Of a stretch of DNA of 64,000 nucleotides, positions 1 through 11,929 are shown in pieces. The stretch spans positions 2,480,001 through 2,544,000 of the forward strand of contig JAWHQI010000075.1 of NCBI GenBank assembly GCA_033032865.1, in the 5' to 3' direction. Position numbers and translations under genes: made by a program. The notes beneath the pieces are model-generated. The model worked only from the letters and a program-made list of their open reading frames with translations. It was not told the DNA's origin and did no database searches. The stretch comes from Dactylorhiza incarnata. Taxonomy: Eukaryota > Streptophyta > Magnoliopsida > Asparagales > Orchidaceae. Numbering within the stretch: position 1 is the first letter of the stretch; every line of letters begins with the position of its first letter.

Positions 1-1407
1 TTTGAAACTCTTAGAACCTGCCGCCGAGTGAGCCTTCGGACCTGCCAGCTAGATGAGAGCCTGGATAGCGGGTCTGCTCGGGGCCAACCTTTGAAACTCA
101 TAGAACCTACCGCCGAGTGAGCCTTCAGACCTGCCAGCTAGATGAGAGCCTGGTCAGCGGGTCTGCTCGGGGCCAACCTTTGAAACCTTTGGACCTGCCG
201 CCGAGTGAGCCTTCGGACCTGCCAGCTAGATGAGAGCCTGGTCAGCGGGTCTGCTCGGGGCCAACCTTTGAAACTTTTGGAACCTGCCGCCGAGTGAGCC
301 TTCGGACCTGCCAGCTAGATGAGAGCATGGTCAGTGGGTCTGCTCGGGGCCAACCTTTGAAACTCTTAGAACCTGCTGCCGAGTGAGCCTTCAGACCTGC
401 CAGCTAGATGAGAGCCTGGTCAGCGGGTCTGCTCGGGGCCAACCTTTGAAACTTTTGGAACCTGCCGCCGAGTGAGCCTTCGGACCTGCCAGCTAGATGA
501 GAGCCTGGACATCGGGTCTGCTCGGGGCCAACCTTTGAAACTCTTAGAACCTGCCGCCGAGTGAGCCTTCGGACCTGCCAGCTAGATCAGAGCCTGGACA
601 GCGGGTCTGCTCAGGGCCAACCTTTGAAACTCTTAGAACTTGCCGCCGAGTGAGCCTTCGGACCTGCCAGCTAGATGAGAGCCTGGACAGCGGGTCTGCT
701 CGGGGCCATCCTTTGAAACTCTTAGAACCTGCCGCCGAGTGAGCCTTTGGACCTGCCAGCTAGATGAGAGCCTGGTCAGCGGGTCTGCTCGGGGCCAACC
801 TTCGAAACCTGCCGCCGAGTGAGCCTTCGGACCTGCCAGCTAGATGAGAGCCTGGTCAGCGGGTCTGCTCGGGGCCAACCTTTGAAACTTTTGGAACCTG
901 CCGCCGAGTGAGCCTTCAGACATGCCAGCTAGATGAGAGCATGGTAAGCGGGTCTGCTCAGGGCTAACCTTTGAAACTCTTAGAACCTGCCGCCGAGTGA
1001 GCCTTTGGACCTGCCAGCTAGATGAGAGCCTAGTCAGCGGGTCTGCTCGGGGCCAACCTTTGAAAATTTTGGAACCTGCCGCCGAGTGAGCCTTCGGACC
1101 TGCCAGCTAGATGAGAGCCTGGACAGCGGGTCTGCTCGGGGCCAACCTTTGAAACTCTTAGAACCTGCCGCCGAGTGAGCCTTCGGACCTGCCAGCTAGA
1201 TGAGAGCCTGGACAGCGGGTCTGCTCGGGGCCAACCTTTGGAACATGGAACCTGCCACCGAGTGAGCCTTCGGACCTGCCAGCTAGATGAGAGCCTGGTC
1301 AGCGGGTCTGCTCGGGTCCAACCTCTGGAACATGGAACCTGCCACCGAGTGAGCCTTCGGACCTGCCAGCTAGATGAGAGCCAGGACAGCGGGTCTGCTC
1401 GGGGCAT
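1..1407. repeat. 89-bp tandem repeat array, about 16 units, 3' region of element H
   Basis: Direct head-to-tail repeats of 88-90 bp with recurring GCCGCCGAGTGAGCCTTC, CCAGCTAGATGAGAGCC and GTCTGCTCGGGGCC blocks. Some units are shortened (near 800 and 1230-1330). The order of blocks (GAGAGCC, a CAGCGG-like core, CTSGGGC, then a variable spacer) matches the 95-bp arrays at 47400-48090 (element G) and, in reverse orientation, 57790-58420 (element F), so it marks the untranslated region downstream of integrase in this family. Open frames across it are by-products of the repeat period. Confidence 0.9.
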
Positions 1408-1494
1408 GTGAGAACACTAGACATGGAAATGAAACATTACATTACATATGCTTAAAGGCAGAAAAAACTAAGTATGGAGACCAAACTTGGTCTC

Positions 1495-2508
1495 CTACTC
1501 CCGGGCCTGGTCCTCCTCGACCTCTCCTGGTGGTTGATGTTGGTGCCTTGGATCTCTTGCCTTCTTCAGTTTCAAGAACTCAGGGCAGGCAGACGTCGTG
1601 TGACCCTCCTCATCGTGGAAGTCACAGTAAGGTAACCCCACTCGGACGCCCCTTCTTCCTCCCGTGCGGTTCCTTCTTCTTCTTTGGACGATCGTCATGG
1701 TTTGCTGGGGCGGTGGAGGGGGTGTCCTCTGCCCCTGCCTCCACCTCGGGCGGTTGGATCTTTTCCTTTTGAAGCCATCCCTTCTTTGCTCTCGCGGAGC
1801 TGACTTGCGGGCCTCTGCGCCCGTTGGGCTATCGGATGGCCGCCACCCAAGGTGGTCTTGCCTGCCAACATTCACTCGACTCCTTTTGGTGCGGGGTGAG
1901 TGGGGGCCAGATGCCTCCCCGCTTGCCCCCTTTTGTGGCTGGACCAGAAGGGGCGGGGCGAGCTGGGAGGGCGCCCCCTCCTGAGCTCGCCCCGTTGCTG
2001 GGGCGGGGCGAGATGGGAGGGCTCCCCCCTCCAGATCTCACCGCCTTGCTAGGGCGGGGCGAGACGGGAGGGCGCCCCCTCCAGATCTCGCCCCCTTGCT
2101 GGGACGGGCCGAGATGGGAGGGCGCCCCCCTCCAGGTCTCGCCCCCTTGCTGGGGCGGGGTGAGATGGGAGGGCGCCCCCCTCCAGATCTCGCCCCCTTG
2201 CTGGGGCGGGGCGAGATGGGAGGGCGCCCCCTCCAGATCTCGCCCCTTTGTTGGGGCAGGGCGAGATGGGAGGGCGCCCCCCTCCAGATCTCGCCCCCTT
2301 GCTGGGGGAGCGGGGGTACGACTCCTCCCCACTCTCCCCACTCTCCCCCTGCTGGCACCTCCATCCGGGACTGCCGGCCGAGAGTAACCTGCAAGACCTG
2401 CGTGACCTCCCGCTTGAAGTCTTCAAACATCTCCAACGTCACCCCAGCCACCGGGGGCTGCGAGTGACTTGGGTCGGAACTTCCTCCACCTCCGTCCATG
2501 GAGCTCAT
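1495..2508 (-). pseudogene. gag: Element H gag remnant (N-terminus and zinc knuckle, capsid missing)
   Basis: Starts at the ATG at 2508-2506, about 50 bp inside the LTR end, as in element F. The first ~60 residues (acidic and Ser-rich, then VTLEMFEDFKREV) match the F gag start (VTPRMFTDFRREV). A 50-51-bp repeat array follows and encodes a Gly/Pro/Arg-rich stretch with an in-frame stop at 2038-2040. The downstream part (1875-1495, same frame) has the segment GLPYCDFHDEEGHTTSACPE, a C-x2-H-x4-G-H-x4-C variant knuckle also present in F (YCDFHDEEGHATATC). The capsid domain that F carries between these parts is absent. Gag would package element RNA; this copy cannot make a normal protein. Confidence 0.7.
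1965..2312. repeat. 50-51-bp tandem repeat inside H gag, about 7 units
   Basis: The unit begins CCAGATCTCGCCCCCTTG and continues through CTGGGGCGGGGCGAGATGGG; unit starts are seen at 2031, 2081, 2132, 2183, 2233 and 2284. A 51-bp step is 17 codons, so 51-bp units keep the gag frame while 50-bp units shift it. The core is an inverted repeat, TCTCGCCCC against GGGGCGAGA. Confidence 0.85.
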
Positions 2509-2556
2509 CTTGAGAGTTTCTTGAATCGGCCACACTCCACGCTCACCGCACCAAAA

Positions 2557-3890
2557 TGTTGAAACCGACAACTTGGTGAACAAGCCTCGGTCTCTGTGGA
2601 GTTCGGGGCCCTCAGCAAGCTGAGGGGCGACCAACACTTACTCCCCTCAAGGGAGAGCTCTAGGTTGAAGGTTGAGGCACTATGAACTGGACCAAGGGCT
2701 CGGCGAGGAGGTCCCACCACATACCCGGAAGATCTTTAGAGTGCTTTCCCTCCCAAGCCAATGCCGGGCTTGGGCACCACTGGAGGCTCTCCTCACCCCA
2801 CTAGAGAGAGACCTAGGGAGGGAGAGGGAGAGAGAGCTAGCCTAGGATAAGCTTGCCTCCAAATGGTGCCCCCTTGGTCCTATTTATAGGATTTCAGGAT
2901 TTGGGCTGCAAATAACCACAAACTGGCCCCTGAAGTTACCAAAATACCCTCAGATTTGGTTGCGGATAGCCAAATCCCGGTGTTCTACAACGCTAAACGC
3001 AGACCAAATCCTCCCCCCGGAACTGGGCGAGAGGGGGTACCATGCGGGGCTCGGCGAGCCCACTAACTGGGCTGGGGCGAGACCCGGGGGTCGGCCCCCT
3101 GCTGGTCTCGCCCCCCTGCCGGGGCTGGGCGAGACCCTAGCCAGGGTCGGCCCCCTGCTGGTCTCGCCCCCCCTGCTGGGGTGGGCGAGACCTAGCCAGG
3201 GTTGTCCCCCTGCTGGTCTCGCCCCTCCTGCTGGGGCTGGGCGAGACCCAGCCAGGGTCGGCCCCCTGCTGGTCTCGCCCCTCTTGCTGGGGCTGGACGA
3301 GACCCAGCCAGGGTCAGCCCCCTGCTGGTCTCGCCCCTCTTGCTGGGGCTGGGCGAGACCCAGCCAGGGTCGGCCCCCTGCTGGTCTCGCCCCTCTTGCT
3401 GGGGCTGGGCGAGAACCAACCAGGGTCCGCCCCATACTGGTCTCGCCCCTCTTGCTGGGGCTGGGCGAGACCCAGCCAGGGTCGGCCCCCTGCTGGTCTC
3501 GCCCCTCTTGCTGGGGCTGGGCGAGACCCAGCCAGGGTCGGCCCCCTGCTGGTCTCGCCCCCACTGCTGGGGCGGGGGCGAGGGGGGGGGGGGGGGTGGG
3601 AGGCCTCCTTCCTTCGCCCCCCTGCTGGGGCTGGGCGAGACCCAGCCAGGGTCGCCCTTTGCTGGTCTCGCCCCCCACTGCTAGGGAGGGGGCGAGACCT
3701 AGCCAGGGTCGGCCCCCTGGATGGTCTCCCACCCCCCTCTTGCTCGCCTCCTTCATGGGTGGGGCGAGTGGGGAGTCTCTACCTCTACCGCTCTCCCCTC
3801 TCTCTCCCTGCTCTGGTCTATATTAAAAGACGGTGCTCCAAAATACCTCTTCCGTCCCGAGGAATTACTCGGCGAATACAGGGTTGTACA
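2557..3890 (-). repeat. Element H 5' LTR (1334 bp)
   Basis: Bounded on the plus strand by TGTTGAAACCGA at 2557 and GGGTTGTACA ending at 3890, i.e. an LTR running TGTACAACCC to GGTTTCAACA on the minus strand, the same ends as the LTRs of F and G. The sequence just inside (minus strand TTTTGGTGCGGTGAGCG) matches the post-LTR sequence of F (TTTTGGTGCGATGAGCG) and should be the primer-binding site, though I cannot assign the primer tRNA. A TATAAATAGG box lies at 2879-2888 on the minus strand. The LTR is longer than those of F (872) and G (730) because of its internal tandem array. Confidence 0.75.
3005..3735. repeat. 56-bp tandem repeat inside the H LTR, about 12 units
   Basis: The unit is about 56 bp with core GGTCTCGCCCCTCTTGCTGG, followed by GGCTGGGCGAGACCCAGCC and AGGGTCGGCCCCCTGCT; successive GACC cores lie at 3245, 3301 and 3357. 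A run of 15 G interrupts the array at 3582-3596. The core resembles that of the array in H gag. Confidence 0.9.
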
Positions 3891-4848
3891 ATACTATATA
3901 GAGTGAAAGTGAAATTACAATTCATTATAGTCTTTACTTTGCTTATTCATTTTCTTCAATATTACTTACCCAACATAACCTTCTCCTTTTATTCTTAGCA
4001 GTAAGTATTTCATAATTCTTAGCTGAACTTCATATAGTCTTTATAGCTTGCATTAAAAACAATCGCGTCTTTTAGAATGTTAGAAACCTTTTATCTATGC
4101 ACTCGTGTAATCATAGATATGGAGTCTATTGTCATGTAATCAAATAATTTACAATCCTTGATCATCTTATTTTAAACATAGAGAGGTTTTACATCTCTGC
4201 TACTCTTCATATACTTTTGCTATCAAGGTTATATGTTTATCTGGACGTTAACCTCATCTTTTTATTGCAAATACTATATTAGTAGCTCCATATTATGGAT
4301 CGGATCATTCTTCCGTAGCTTTTTCTTCAACGGCATTTCCATTTAGTTCTTAAATATACGTTGATATTTGTCATTCCATCGAAACATAATATCTTTTCGA
4401 TCTGAAATTTCATTAACCCAACAATTTCTTGTTTCTTTTACCATCATACATTTTTGAACTTAACGACACTCTTCTCTCTTCACACATCAATGTTTTCTTG
4501 TCATCCTCTCATTTTAGGTATCATATTCATTTCATGCTTTTAAAATTACGCGTCGTCTTTATCGTTACTTGTTATAGTCGAATGATTTCATTTATCTACG
4601 GAAAACAATACGAAGTTATTTCACTTTGCAAATATTTGGGTTGACTTGAACACTGGGAATAATATCAATTTTCACTCTATGTTTGTTTAAAATCCATTTA
4701 ATTTCTATCCTTTCATATATTCGTTCAAAACCATTCGTCTTAATTTGCTTTAGACAGTTTCTGAAAAACATTCTATAAGCGATCTTCTCACCTCAATATC
4801 ATGTGTGCTTATTCAGTACTCACTACAACCGAACTTCTTGGAAACCTG
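3891..4848 (-). other. AT-rich untranslated leader or degraded internal sequence of element Q
   Basis: Lies between the H insertion and the Q primer-binding site. No convincing reading frame or gag motif was seen on either strand; the longest frame (4429-4644 plus) has no recognisable feature. By position it is the start of the internal region of Q. Confidence 0.4.
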
Positions 4849-4860
4849 GCTCTGATACCA
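4849..4860 (-). other. Primer-binding site of element Q (initiator tRNA-Met type)
   Basis: The plus strand reads GCTCTGATACCA, the complement of TGGTATCAGAGC, the standard plant tRNA-Met primer-binding sequence. It lies three bases from the LTR end at 4864, so Q runs on the minus strand. Confidence 0.8.
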
Positions 4861-4863
4861 AAT

Positions 4864-7478
4864 TGTGAGGCCCCCATTTAGACCCCACATACATCTGTAT
4901 CTAAGCTATGTTCATAACATGTGTCCCGGGTTGAAGTAAAGCTAGTGAATACAAAATAAAACACATAATAGAAATTTACTTTCATACCTTGAATTATTCG
5001 CCGAATCTATTCTGTCTTATTATAATCAGTTCTTTTGGTTGCGCGTATCCAAAGTCACGTCCGTTACCTACAAAATTTGACGACGGGCTTAGTCATACAA
5101 AATATGACTAAGTGAGGATATACCTCTTTCATTGCTGTATCTAATTAAAATAAACTTACGCATTTCAAAACATATTTACCATACTAACCATTTTTCTGAC
5201 TCAGCAGTGAACTTATGAAGCATATAACTATATGAATATGTTAGTACCAATAAAACAGTATGAGCAATATAGGATCATAACCATATCACATAACAATGTA
5301 ACATTAAAGCAGTATATTTGTGTAAGCAATAAATCCATGTATCAGTATTTCAGCGTATGCAATAATTCCATGTATCAGTATGTCTATATCAGTGTATCAG
5401 TATATCAGTGTCTCTGTATATCAGTATATCAGTATTTCTATGTATTAATATCTGTGAAAGAACATAATAACTGTAGGAGCATGTCGGTAATCATAAACAG
5501 TATAAGCAGTTATGAAACATTAGCATTCATATAAGTTATGGAACATGTAAGCAGTGTCAGTATCATAACTGTATTTATATCATGGAAGCAGTGCAAATAC
5601 ATAATTTCATGTCAGTTTTCATGTCTATAAGCATTTATCAATGTACCTTTATAACCCTTTAAATCAGTACTTCCATGATGTTTCGTTTCTTAGGATATAT
5701 TAGGGGCGATTCGAATCCTTTTTCCTTTACCCCGAAGGGTCCTTTACCCCGAAGGGTCCTTTACGTGCATGCATTTCAAGTCGCCCGTAATATAACCTCG
5801 TGTCAACACGTTTACATAATAATGAATTATTCATATTTATTAATCCCCTCAGAAGTAATTCGCCTATTTGTCTTTATCAAGGCCATACAATATAGCGACA
5901 ATAAGTATCAGTGATAGCAACTATGCATTTAACATTCAGTATAATAAGTGTGCATATGTAAAAAGGACATAAAGCAATAAAGCTTAAATGAAATAGGTAG
6001 CTCTCACCATCAGTCGTTCTCTTCTTTTTAGCACTTTATATCGTTGTCATGTGTATCATAAGATGCCGTCCATCATGATATCTATATAAGCATCATATCC
6101 TTTAGGGGCATTTAATTTATACCGGGGTTGCACCTTGCTATAATAACAATTTTGACTATTATGATGACATCATTTGGAAGCTACTTAACTAGCTTTCTAA
6201 TTCATATAAGCATAAAAAGATAGAGGTACTCAAATGATAAAGCTCAATTCAATCCACTGTTTTAACCACTATATATACTCACTGTTTAGAGCACAACATT
6301 TGGTCAAGAATTAAGAAAGAGGCACAACAACAGCCGACCACCTCAATAGAACTCCCCCAATGGATTCCAACTTTGCACAACAACTTCATTGAAGATGGTA
6401 GCAACACTACAGAAATCCCCATAAGAACAATGATAGCAGTTACTAGTAACAACAATCCCCTCATTAAAATGATTAATAGCAGCTAATTTATATTCCCCAT
6501 AAACCATCTAAGAGCAGTTAATTGGGATCCTCATTTTTAACCCAAATTAAAGCATACCCATATAAGTCCAACACTGGACAACCAACAAATAGAATAAAAT
6601 CCATCACAATTTCCTATCCTAACATAACCAGCCACCTACCTCAAAAATAGGGGTACCCACACACAACAACAATATCCTTCTCCAACAGCCCAACATCAGG
6701 TTCAACAATAGGGGATTTAGCCAAAACAGCAAAAACATCTTAAAGCCACGTCTGCCATATGTTCCCCTCATCCCAAAAATTGAAACCATAACCATTCACT
6801 AGTAATCCATATTTAAAACTGAGAAGAGTGAAAGAGGAAGGAGAGGCTCACAGTGAGAATTTTAGCCCTAATCTTGCCGGCCAAAGCCCTAAAATCAGTC
6901 CAGCACAGCTATCGTTGTGCACGAAGGACAAGAACACAACCCTAAATCACTCTCCCAGCACTGCCGAGCATAAAAGATAGGTTGTTGAAGCATAAGGAAG
7001 GAGATTCGCAGCTGCCCTAGAGTTCCCGTGCCCGCCGAGAGTTCCAGACGGTGAGAAAGGGGATAGGTATCGGGAGAGGAAGCCAATCGAAGACATATAC
7101 AGCCACCGCTTAAAAATGCCAGCCAAGGTCTAATCGCAGACCACTCTTAAAACAAGCCTGCACTAGAGACTCACACAAAGTCTCTATTAGCACCCCCAAC
7201 CCAGCAATTAAATGCATGATAGCCTGCCCACTCTTTTGATTCAGCCTCTTCTCAACCATGTACATGCTAATAAATATGTTCATATATAAATACATCTATA
7301 TACAATATTAATACCAATATAAACATAACGACATACACCTTCCCGCAAGATGAATAAGAGATCGAACACATTCTTAGCGACACCGAGTCGACACTGATTT
7401 ATATTTTCATCATAGGGGACGAACTGTTTATTTCATTTTATCATCAAGTTGGGTCACTTCACGTTTTGGGCCTTTACA
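4864..7478 (-). repeat. Probable 5' LTR of element Q (about 2.6 kb)
   Basis: Starts on the plus strand with TGTGAGGCCCCC next to the primer-binding site; the best other end is GGGCCTTTACA at 7478, which gives matching inverted ends (TGTRARGGCCC). AT-rich with no coding potential. It contains a TATCAG-rich simple repeat and a duplicated TTTACCCCGAAGGGTCC at 5727-5761. Length and primer fit a Tekay-like chromovirus, but no protein domain of Q is in the window to confirm this. The outer boundary is the weak point. Confidence 0.5.
5335..5450. repeat. TATCAG-rich microsatellite in the Q LTR
   Basis: Irregular repeats of GTATCAGTAT and TATATCAGTGT, more than ten TATCAG-like units within about 115 bp. 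Confidence 0.7.
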
Positions 7479-7595
7479 GTTTTGACCCATTACCTACATG
7501 CATACTCTCCTAAGTTGTAAGCTCGGGCGAAAATGTTTGGTTTAAGATTTGGACCTCCCAAGGACCGGGGCTTCCTCTTTTCTCCATGAGTAGGT
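7479..7595. other. Short gap between Q and R
   Basis: No feature recognised in this stretch. Confidence 0.3.
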
Positions 7596-8063
7596 TGTTG
7601 AGGTATATTGTTATAATAGGTTAATAGGTCTTAACAGGTTGGTTTGGATCCGTTAGGAATCCATTAACCCGTCGTCGGGGATTTAGGGTTCCACCTATAA
7701 ATACTCCTGCTGAGGGCAATGTGGAGGTCATTCCAAACTTGACGGCCACACGGGATGCTTCGAGCGCACTAACATAGGTAACCTCTTACTCTTGCATCAA
7801 CCTCGTATTAAAAACACATGCATACAAACATCCTTCATATATAGGCTTTCAACAAAAGGGTATTTAAGACATACATAAAATATATTAAAAGACAAGGATA
7901 GACAGATTTATTGCTTTGATGTTGTGCAGGGAGGCTAGCGTTCAGTGGTTAACTGAGCACGTGTGAAGATTTCTTCAAGATCTTCTATCTTCTGAATCTC
8001 CTCCTCTTGATTCTTCCCTTTATTATTCCCGCAGGATGCTGTTTTCGGGATTATGTTTCAACA
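7596..8063 (-). repeat. Probable 3' LTR of copia element R (468 bp)
   Basis: The plus strand begins TGTTGAGG at 7596 and ends GTTTCAACA at 8063, giving inverted ends TGTTGA/TCAACA. It lies 22 bp beyond the stop of the R RNase H remnant, where a copia 3' LTR is expected. A near-palindromic TATA box (CTATAAATAC) is at 7696-7705. No second copy is in the window to confirm the boundaries. Confidence 0.4.
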
Positions 8064-8084
8064 CCGCTCATAATCTCAACAGTC

Positions 8085-10012
8085 TTACATTTTATTTCTT
8101 GCCCTTAGTTTTTCGAAAGTGGCTGCCAGTAAGGGTTTAGTTAACATATTAGCGCGTCGGATTTTGGAATCGCAGTAGTCGACTGTGATTTCTCCCAGGT
8201 TGATGAAATCTCTAGTATGATGAAACATTATTTCCAAGTGTTTTGTTTTGTTGTGAAACACAGGCTTTTTAGCTACAACTTTTGTGGGTTCTTCTTCTCC
8301 TTCTAACATTACATTTAACAGTCTTTTAAGACAGTCTGCTTCTCTTGCGGCTTCACTGAGAGTTGTGTATTTGGCTTCGGTAGAGGATATGGCTATGGAT
8401 TTCTGTTTTCTGGAATTCCAGGAAATTTGGTTTTTTTCCTAACAAAAATAGATAACCTGTTGTGCTTCTTTGATCATCAGCACAACCAACCCAATCACTA
8501 TCTGAGTATCCCCTTAACTGAAATCCTTTACTTCTTTCATATTTTATCCCAAGATTTTTTGGTGCCATTTACAAATCTTAGTATTCGTTTTACAGTGGCA
8601 AGATGTTTGATGCTTGGTGCTTGCATATAGAGATACACAATACTTATAGATAGTTCAATATCGTGACAGGTATTTGTTAATTAGATAAGCGATCCTAACA
8701 TACTTCTGAAAGTCTCTACTTCTGTCTACTCATATCCATCTTCTCGATCTGCTAAACTTCTCACCAGTTACCATAGGCGTGGTTGCATGTTTGGTATTGT
8801 GTAAATCAAAACGAGTGAGCAAGTCTTATGCATATTTGCTCTGAGTGATATTGGTATCTTGAGGACTTTGATATATCTGAATTCCCAAGAAGTATCTGGT
8901 CAATCCCAGGTCAGTCATGTGAAACTTGTATTTGATGTAGTTCAGAATTTGTTGATAATGTTCAAACTGGACCCTATTATTAACAAATCATCGACATAGA
9001 GGCATAAAATAATTACCTCATTTTCACCTTCTCTTTTAACATACATAGATGGTTCACTTGAAGTTCTTCTGAACCCATTCTCCAATAGATTCACATCAAT
9101 TTTATAATTCCATACTCTCAGGGTCTGTTTGAGACCATAAAGACCCTTCTTTAGGCGGTAGACCAACTCTTCTTCTCCCGTTATCTCATATCCTATGAGA
9201 GGTTTTACATATATCTCTTCACATATGCTACCATTTAGAAAGGCTAATTGCATGTCCATTTTAAATATTGGATATTGAAGTTGTGTAGCTATGGCAAGAA
9301 GCATTTAGATTGATTCAAAATGAGCAACATGGGCAACGGTTTCAACCTAGTCAATGCCAGGCTTCCTAGCATAACCTTTAGCACAAATCTGGCTTTGTAC
9401 TTTTTAATATCACCTTCTATTTAATCTTATAGAGCCATTTTCGCCCTATGACAGATTTGTAAGGGAGTTCTACAATCTCACATGTATCATTTTAGTGATT
9501 GTGGTGAGCTCCTCCTCCATGGCTTTTCTCCACTTGTTATTGGTGGCAGCTTCGTGGCATGAAACTGGTTCTTTTACCAAGAAGGCAATTCGACAATGTT
9601 GATAGATGTCGGAAATGAGGTGATACATGTGTGGCGATGAACGGGTGATGAATCGTGGATGCTGATTTGTTCGGTCACAGCTGGACTTGCTGGTTGAATG
9701 TTGAATTGTGCTGGATTGGAAGGCATTGTATCTTCTTCACTTTGTGTTGAATGGTCTAGTGTAACCTCTAGCAAAAAGGTTTGATCCGGATCTACGTGCC
9801 AGTCCCAACCTTTCTCTTCTTCTACGATAAAATTTCTGGTTATCATGGGCTTTGCCTTAATAGGATTGCATTGTATGCTTTTGATATTTCACTATAACCT
9901 AACATAATTCTTATCTCAACTTTTCCTTCTAACTTGTCACGATTTGGATGAGACTCAAGGCTGTAAACAAGGCTTTCAAATGTTTTGAGATAGCTAATGT
10001 TTGTCTTACGTC
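8085..10012 (-). pseudogene. pol: Element R: decayed Ty1-copia integrase/reverse transcriptase/RNase H
   Basis: In order on the minus strand: end of the integrase region (10012-9860, GRKTNISYLKTFESLVYSLE, equivalent to the copia GRKPxxSHLRVFG segment); a linker (9846-9574, with WDWHVDP); reverse transcriptase (9304-8942) with KMDMQLAFLNG, LKKGLYGLKQ and the catalytic YVDD box (LCLYVDDLLIIGS); RNase H (8568-8353, GYSDSDWVGCADDQRSTTGY; 8309-8085, KPVFHNKTKHLEI and MLTKPL). Frameshifts and stops separate these blocks, so no functional product is possible. Gag, protease and the integrase core are absent, removed or displaced at the junction with element I near 10012-10022. Confidence 0.85.
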
Positions 10013-10021
10013 CTATCTATG

Positions 10022-11746
10022 TGATAAGTAATATATATATAACTTTTTAATTGAATTTTTTGTAATTATTTAATTTGAATTCCTCTTTTTCATGTCAATT
10101 TTAGGTTATAAGTAGTTCTTTTGTAATTTTGATTCTAAATTAACTTAATTTCATTTTTTACAGAATATTGGGAGAAATCGGTGAATTTTACAAGTCACGC
10201 CCTCGGTCACGCCCGTGACCAAGGGCGTGTAACCTGAAGATCAAGCCAATTTCGATGCCGCACTAATTGAGCTAGTCCACAGCAAGCCACGCCCTCGGTC
10301 ACGCCCGTGAACCAAAGTCACGCCCGTGACTGAGGGCGTGTAAACTTAGAATCTTCCTAGCAAGCTGCCGTCGAGACATGGAGGTGCCGTCAAGAAGTCC
10401 ACATGAGTCATGCCCGTGACCCAGAGGTCACGGCCGTGACTTTCTCGCGTGATCCCTGCACTCCGCCGTGCCGCATGCATGACCCACGCCACATTAAATG
10501 AAGCCGTCCAAGGTCACGCCCGTGACCCAAATGTCACGGGCGTGACATGTCACTTTTCACCGCGCCGTCCCGCAGAACCCACGCCGCTGTCGGATCCAAT
10601 GTGAACAGTGCTGTCACGCCCGTGATCGAGGGCGTGTAACTTGAAATTTTTTTCTATAAATTTAGAGGCTCTCCTTAAGTCAAGGGTTCAGAATTTTGGA
10701 AAGGGGGAGGTGCTGCTATAGCTGATTGTGATATTTTTCATGTTTCTTTCATGTTTCTCTCTTTTATGCTCTCACTTTCTTCATGTCATGCATTGTACTA
10801 GTTTTCTTTCAATGCAATAGTTTAGTGATCTTGCAATCTTTCCTTGCTAGTGTTGTAATTTTCCTTCAACTTGTAATCGTGTTTGGTATAAATAAAATTT
10901 AGTTTGCTCTCTTTATTTGTCTCTTTCTACTTAGTAATTTTTCCTTCATGCAATTTTATTTTTCTGTCTCTTTCCCCTCCACAATGATTAACTAATTCTC
11001 GTTAGTGCTCGATCGAAATGATCCGAGAATGAGATAATCAAGTTATGATTTTCTAAAGCTCTCTTTTTCCATTTTTGTAAACATTTGCATTACCCTTGAC
11101 TTTTAACTAGTGAGGCCATATTTTCGATGTATGATTTTCGCTTAAGTTTTCATACTTAGTTAGCCGAGAGGCTCAAAGTACGAATCGATCACTCAAGGGT
11201 AAAGAGAGTTGCACGCACCCCTCGAGAGAGGATGACGTAAATCTTCCGGATTGGAGTCAAATCCAATAGTGGGGAACACAACGTAAAGCAAGTTTTAGGT
11301 AATCAATTATACGACGAGAGTTCAGTTGATTTTTCCTAAACTTTGTTGGGCATTAACCTCGAGAGAGGCATGTTCAAGCTTTAGGAACCTCCACGGTCAA
11401 GTAGTTTAAATTAAACGAAATTAGATTTATTTCTCTTTTACTTGATTATTCTCACTCCAAGGTGATTTTAGATTGAGCACTAATCTTTCTACCATCGTTT
11501 AAACCCTTCTTTTAGTTTGCAAATTTTCTCTTTTAGCTAAGTAAAACAAAACTCAAAAATCTATTTGATAAGATAATAGTGATTTTCCTCGAAGTAAAAG
11601 TAATCAACGCGCCCTGTGGAATACGACCTTGGTATTTCTAAATATCCTATACTATAGACGATAAGGTACACTTTCCTTAATCGCATATAGTTTTGGAAAA
11701 CATCTTTACCCATTTCGCTTAACTAAAACATTAATTTTCTATATCA
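10022..11746 (+). repeat. 5' LTR of Athila-like element I (about 1725 bp)
   Basis: Ends with ATATCA just before a tRNA-Asp primer-binding site; the start TGATAAGTAA at 10022 gives inverted ends TGATA/TATCA and lies where copia coding sequence stops. It contains repeated GTCACGCCCGTGAC-type palindromes between 10194 and 10630. The 3' part is AT-rich and untranslated. Confidence 0.65.
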
Positions 11747-11752
11747 AGTTTT

Positions 11753-11771
11753 TGGCGCCGTTGCCGGGGAC
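11753..11771 (+). other. Primer-binding site of element I (tRNA-Asp)
   Basis: TGGCGCCGTTGCCGGGGAC, the classic tRNA-Asp 3'-end complement used by Athila-type plant Ty3 elements; six bases separate it from the LTR end. Confidence 0.9.
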
Positions 11772-11929
11772 TTTGCGTAGATATTTTGAAAAGAGGATAG
11801 CTATTAGTTTTATCATGCTTCTTTTTTATTTTATAGTAATCTAGTTTTCCTCTTTTTTTTTTCTTTTTTTAATATAATCTCTTTCCTCTTTTAGTTTTTT
11901 TTCTTCTCTCCCTTTCTTTCTTTTAGTGT

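Larger units (their letters stand above)
1..3890 (-). mobile_element. Element H: partial Tat-like Ty3 LTR retrotransposon lacking pol
   Basis: Read on the minus strand: a 5' LTR (3890 to 2557), a gag start at 2508, a gag zinc-knuckle segment ending near 1495, then directly an 89-bp tandem array that runs off the window at position 1. In the related element F (49699-63746) the zinc knuckle is followed by protease, reverse transcriptase, two RNase H domains and integrase before a comparable array; all of that is missing here. H is therefore best read as an internal-deletion, non-autonomous derivative. Its LTR ends in TGTTGAAACC and GGTTGTACA on the plus strand, as in G (35851-36580). It sits in the leader of element Q; the flanking pentamer is ATACT (3891-3895), but its partner lies outside the window. 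Confidence 0.7.

Noticed and set aside
1..1407. Evenly spaced repeats resembling a CRISPR array
   Set aside because: The whole 89-bp unit repeats with no unique spacers, and the surroundings are plant retrotransposon sequence; it is a tandem array.
2960..3826. Long open frames on both strands (up to 288 codons)
   Set aside because: They arise from the GC-rich 56-bp tandem repeat in the H LTR, which happens to lack stops; the proteins are simple repeats.
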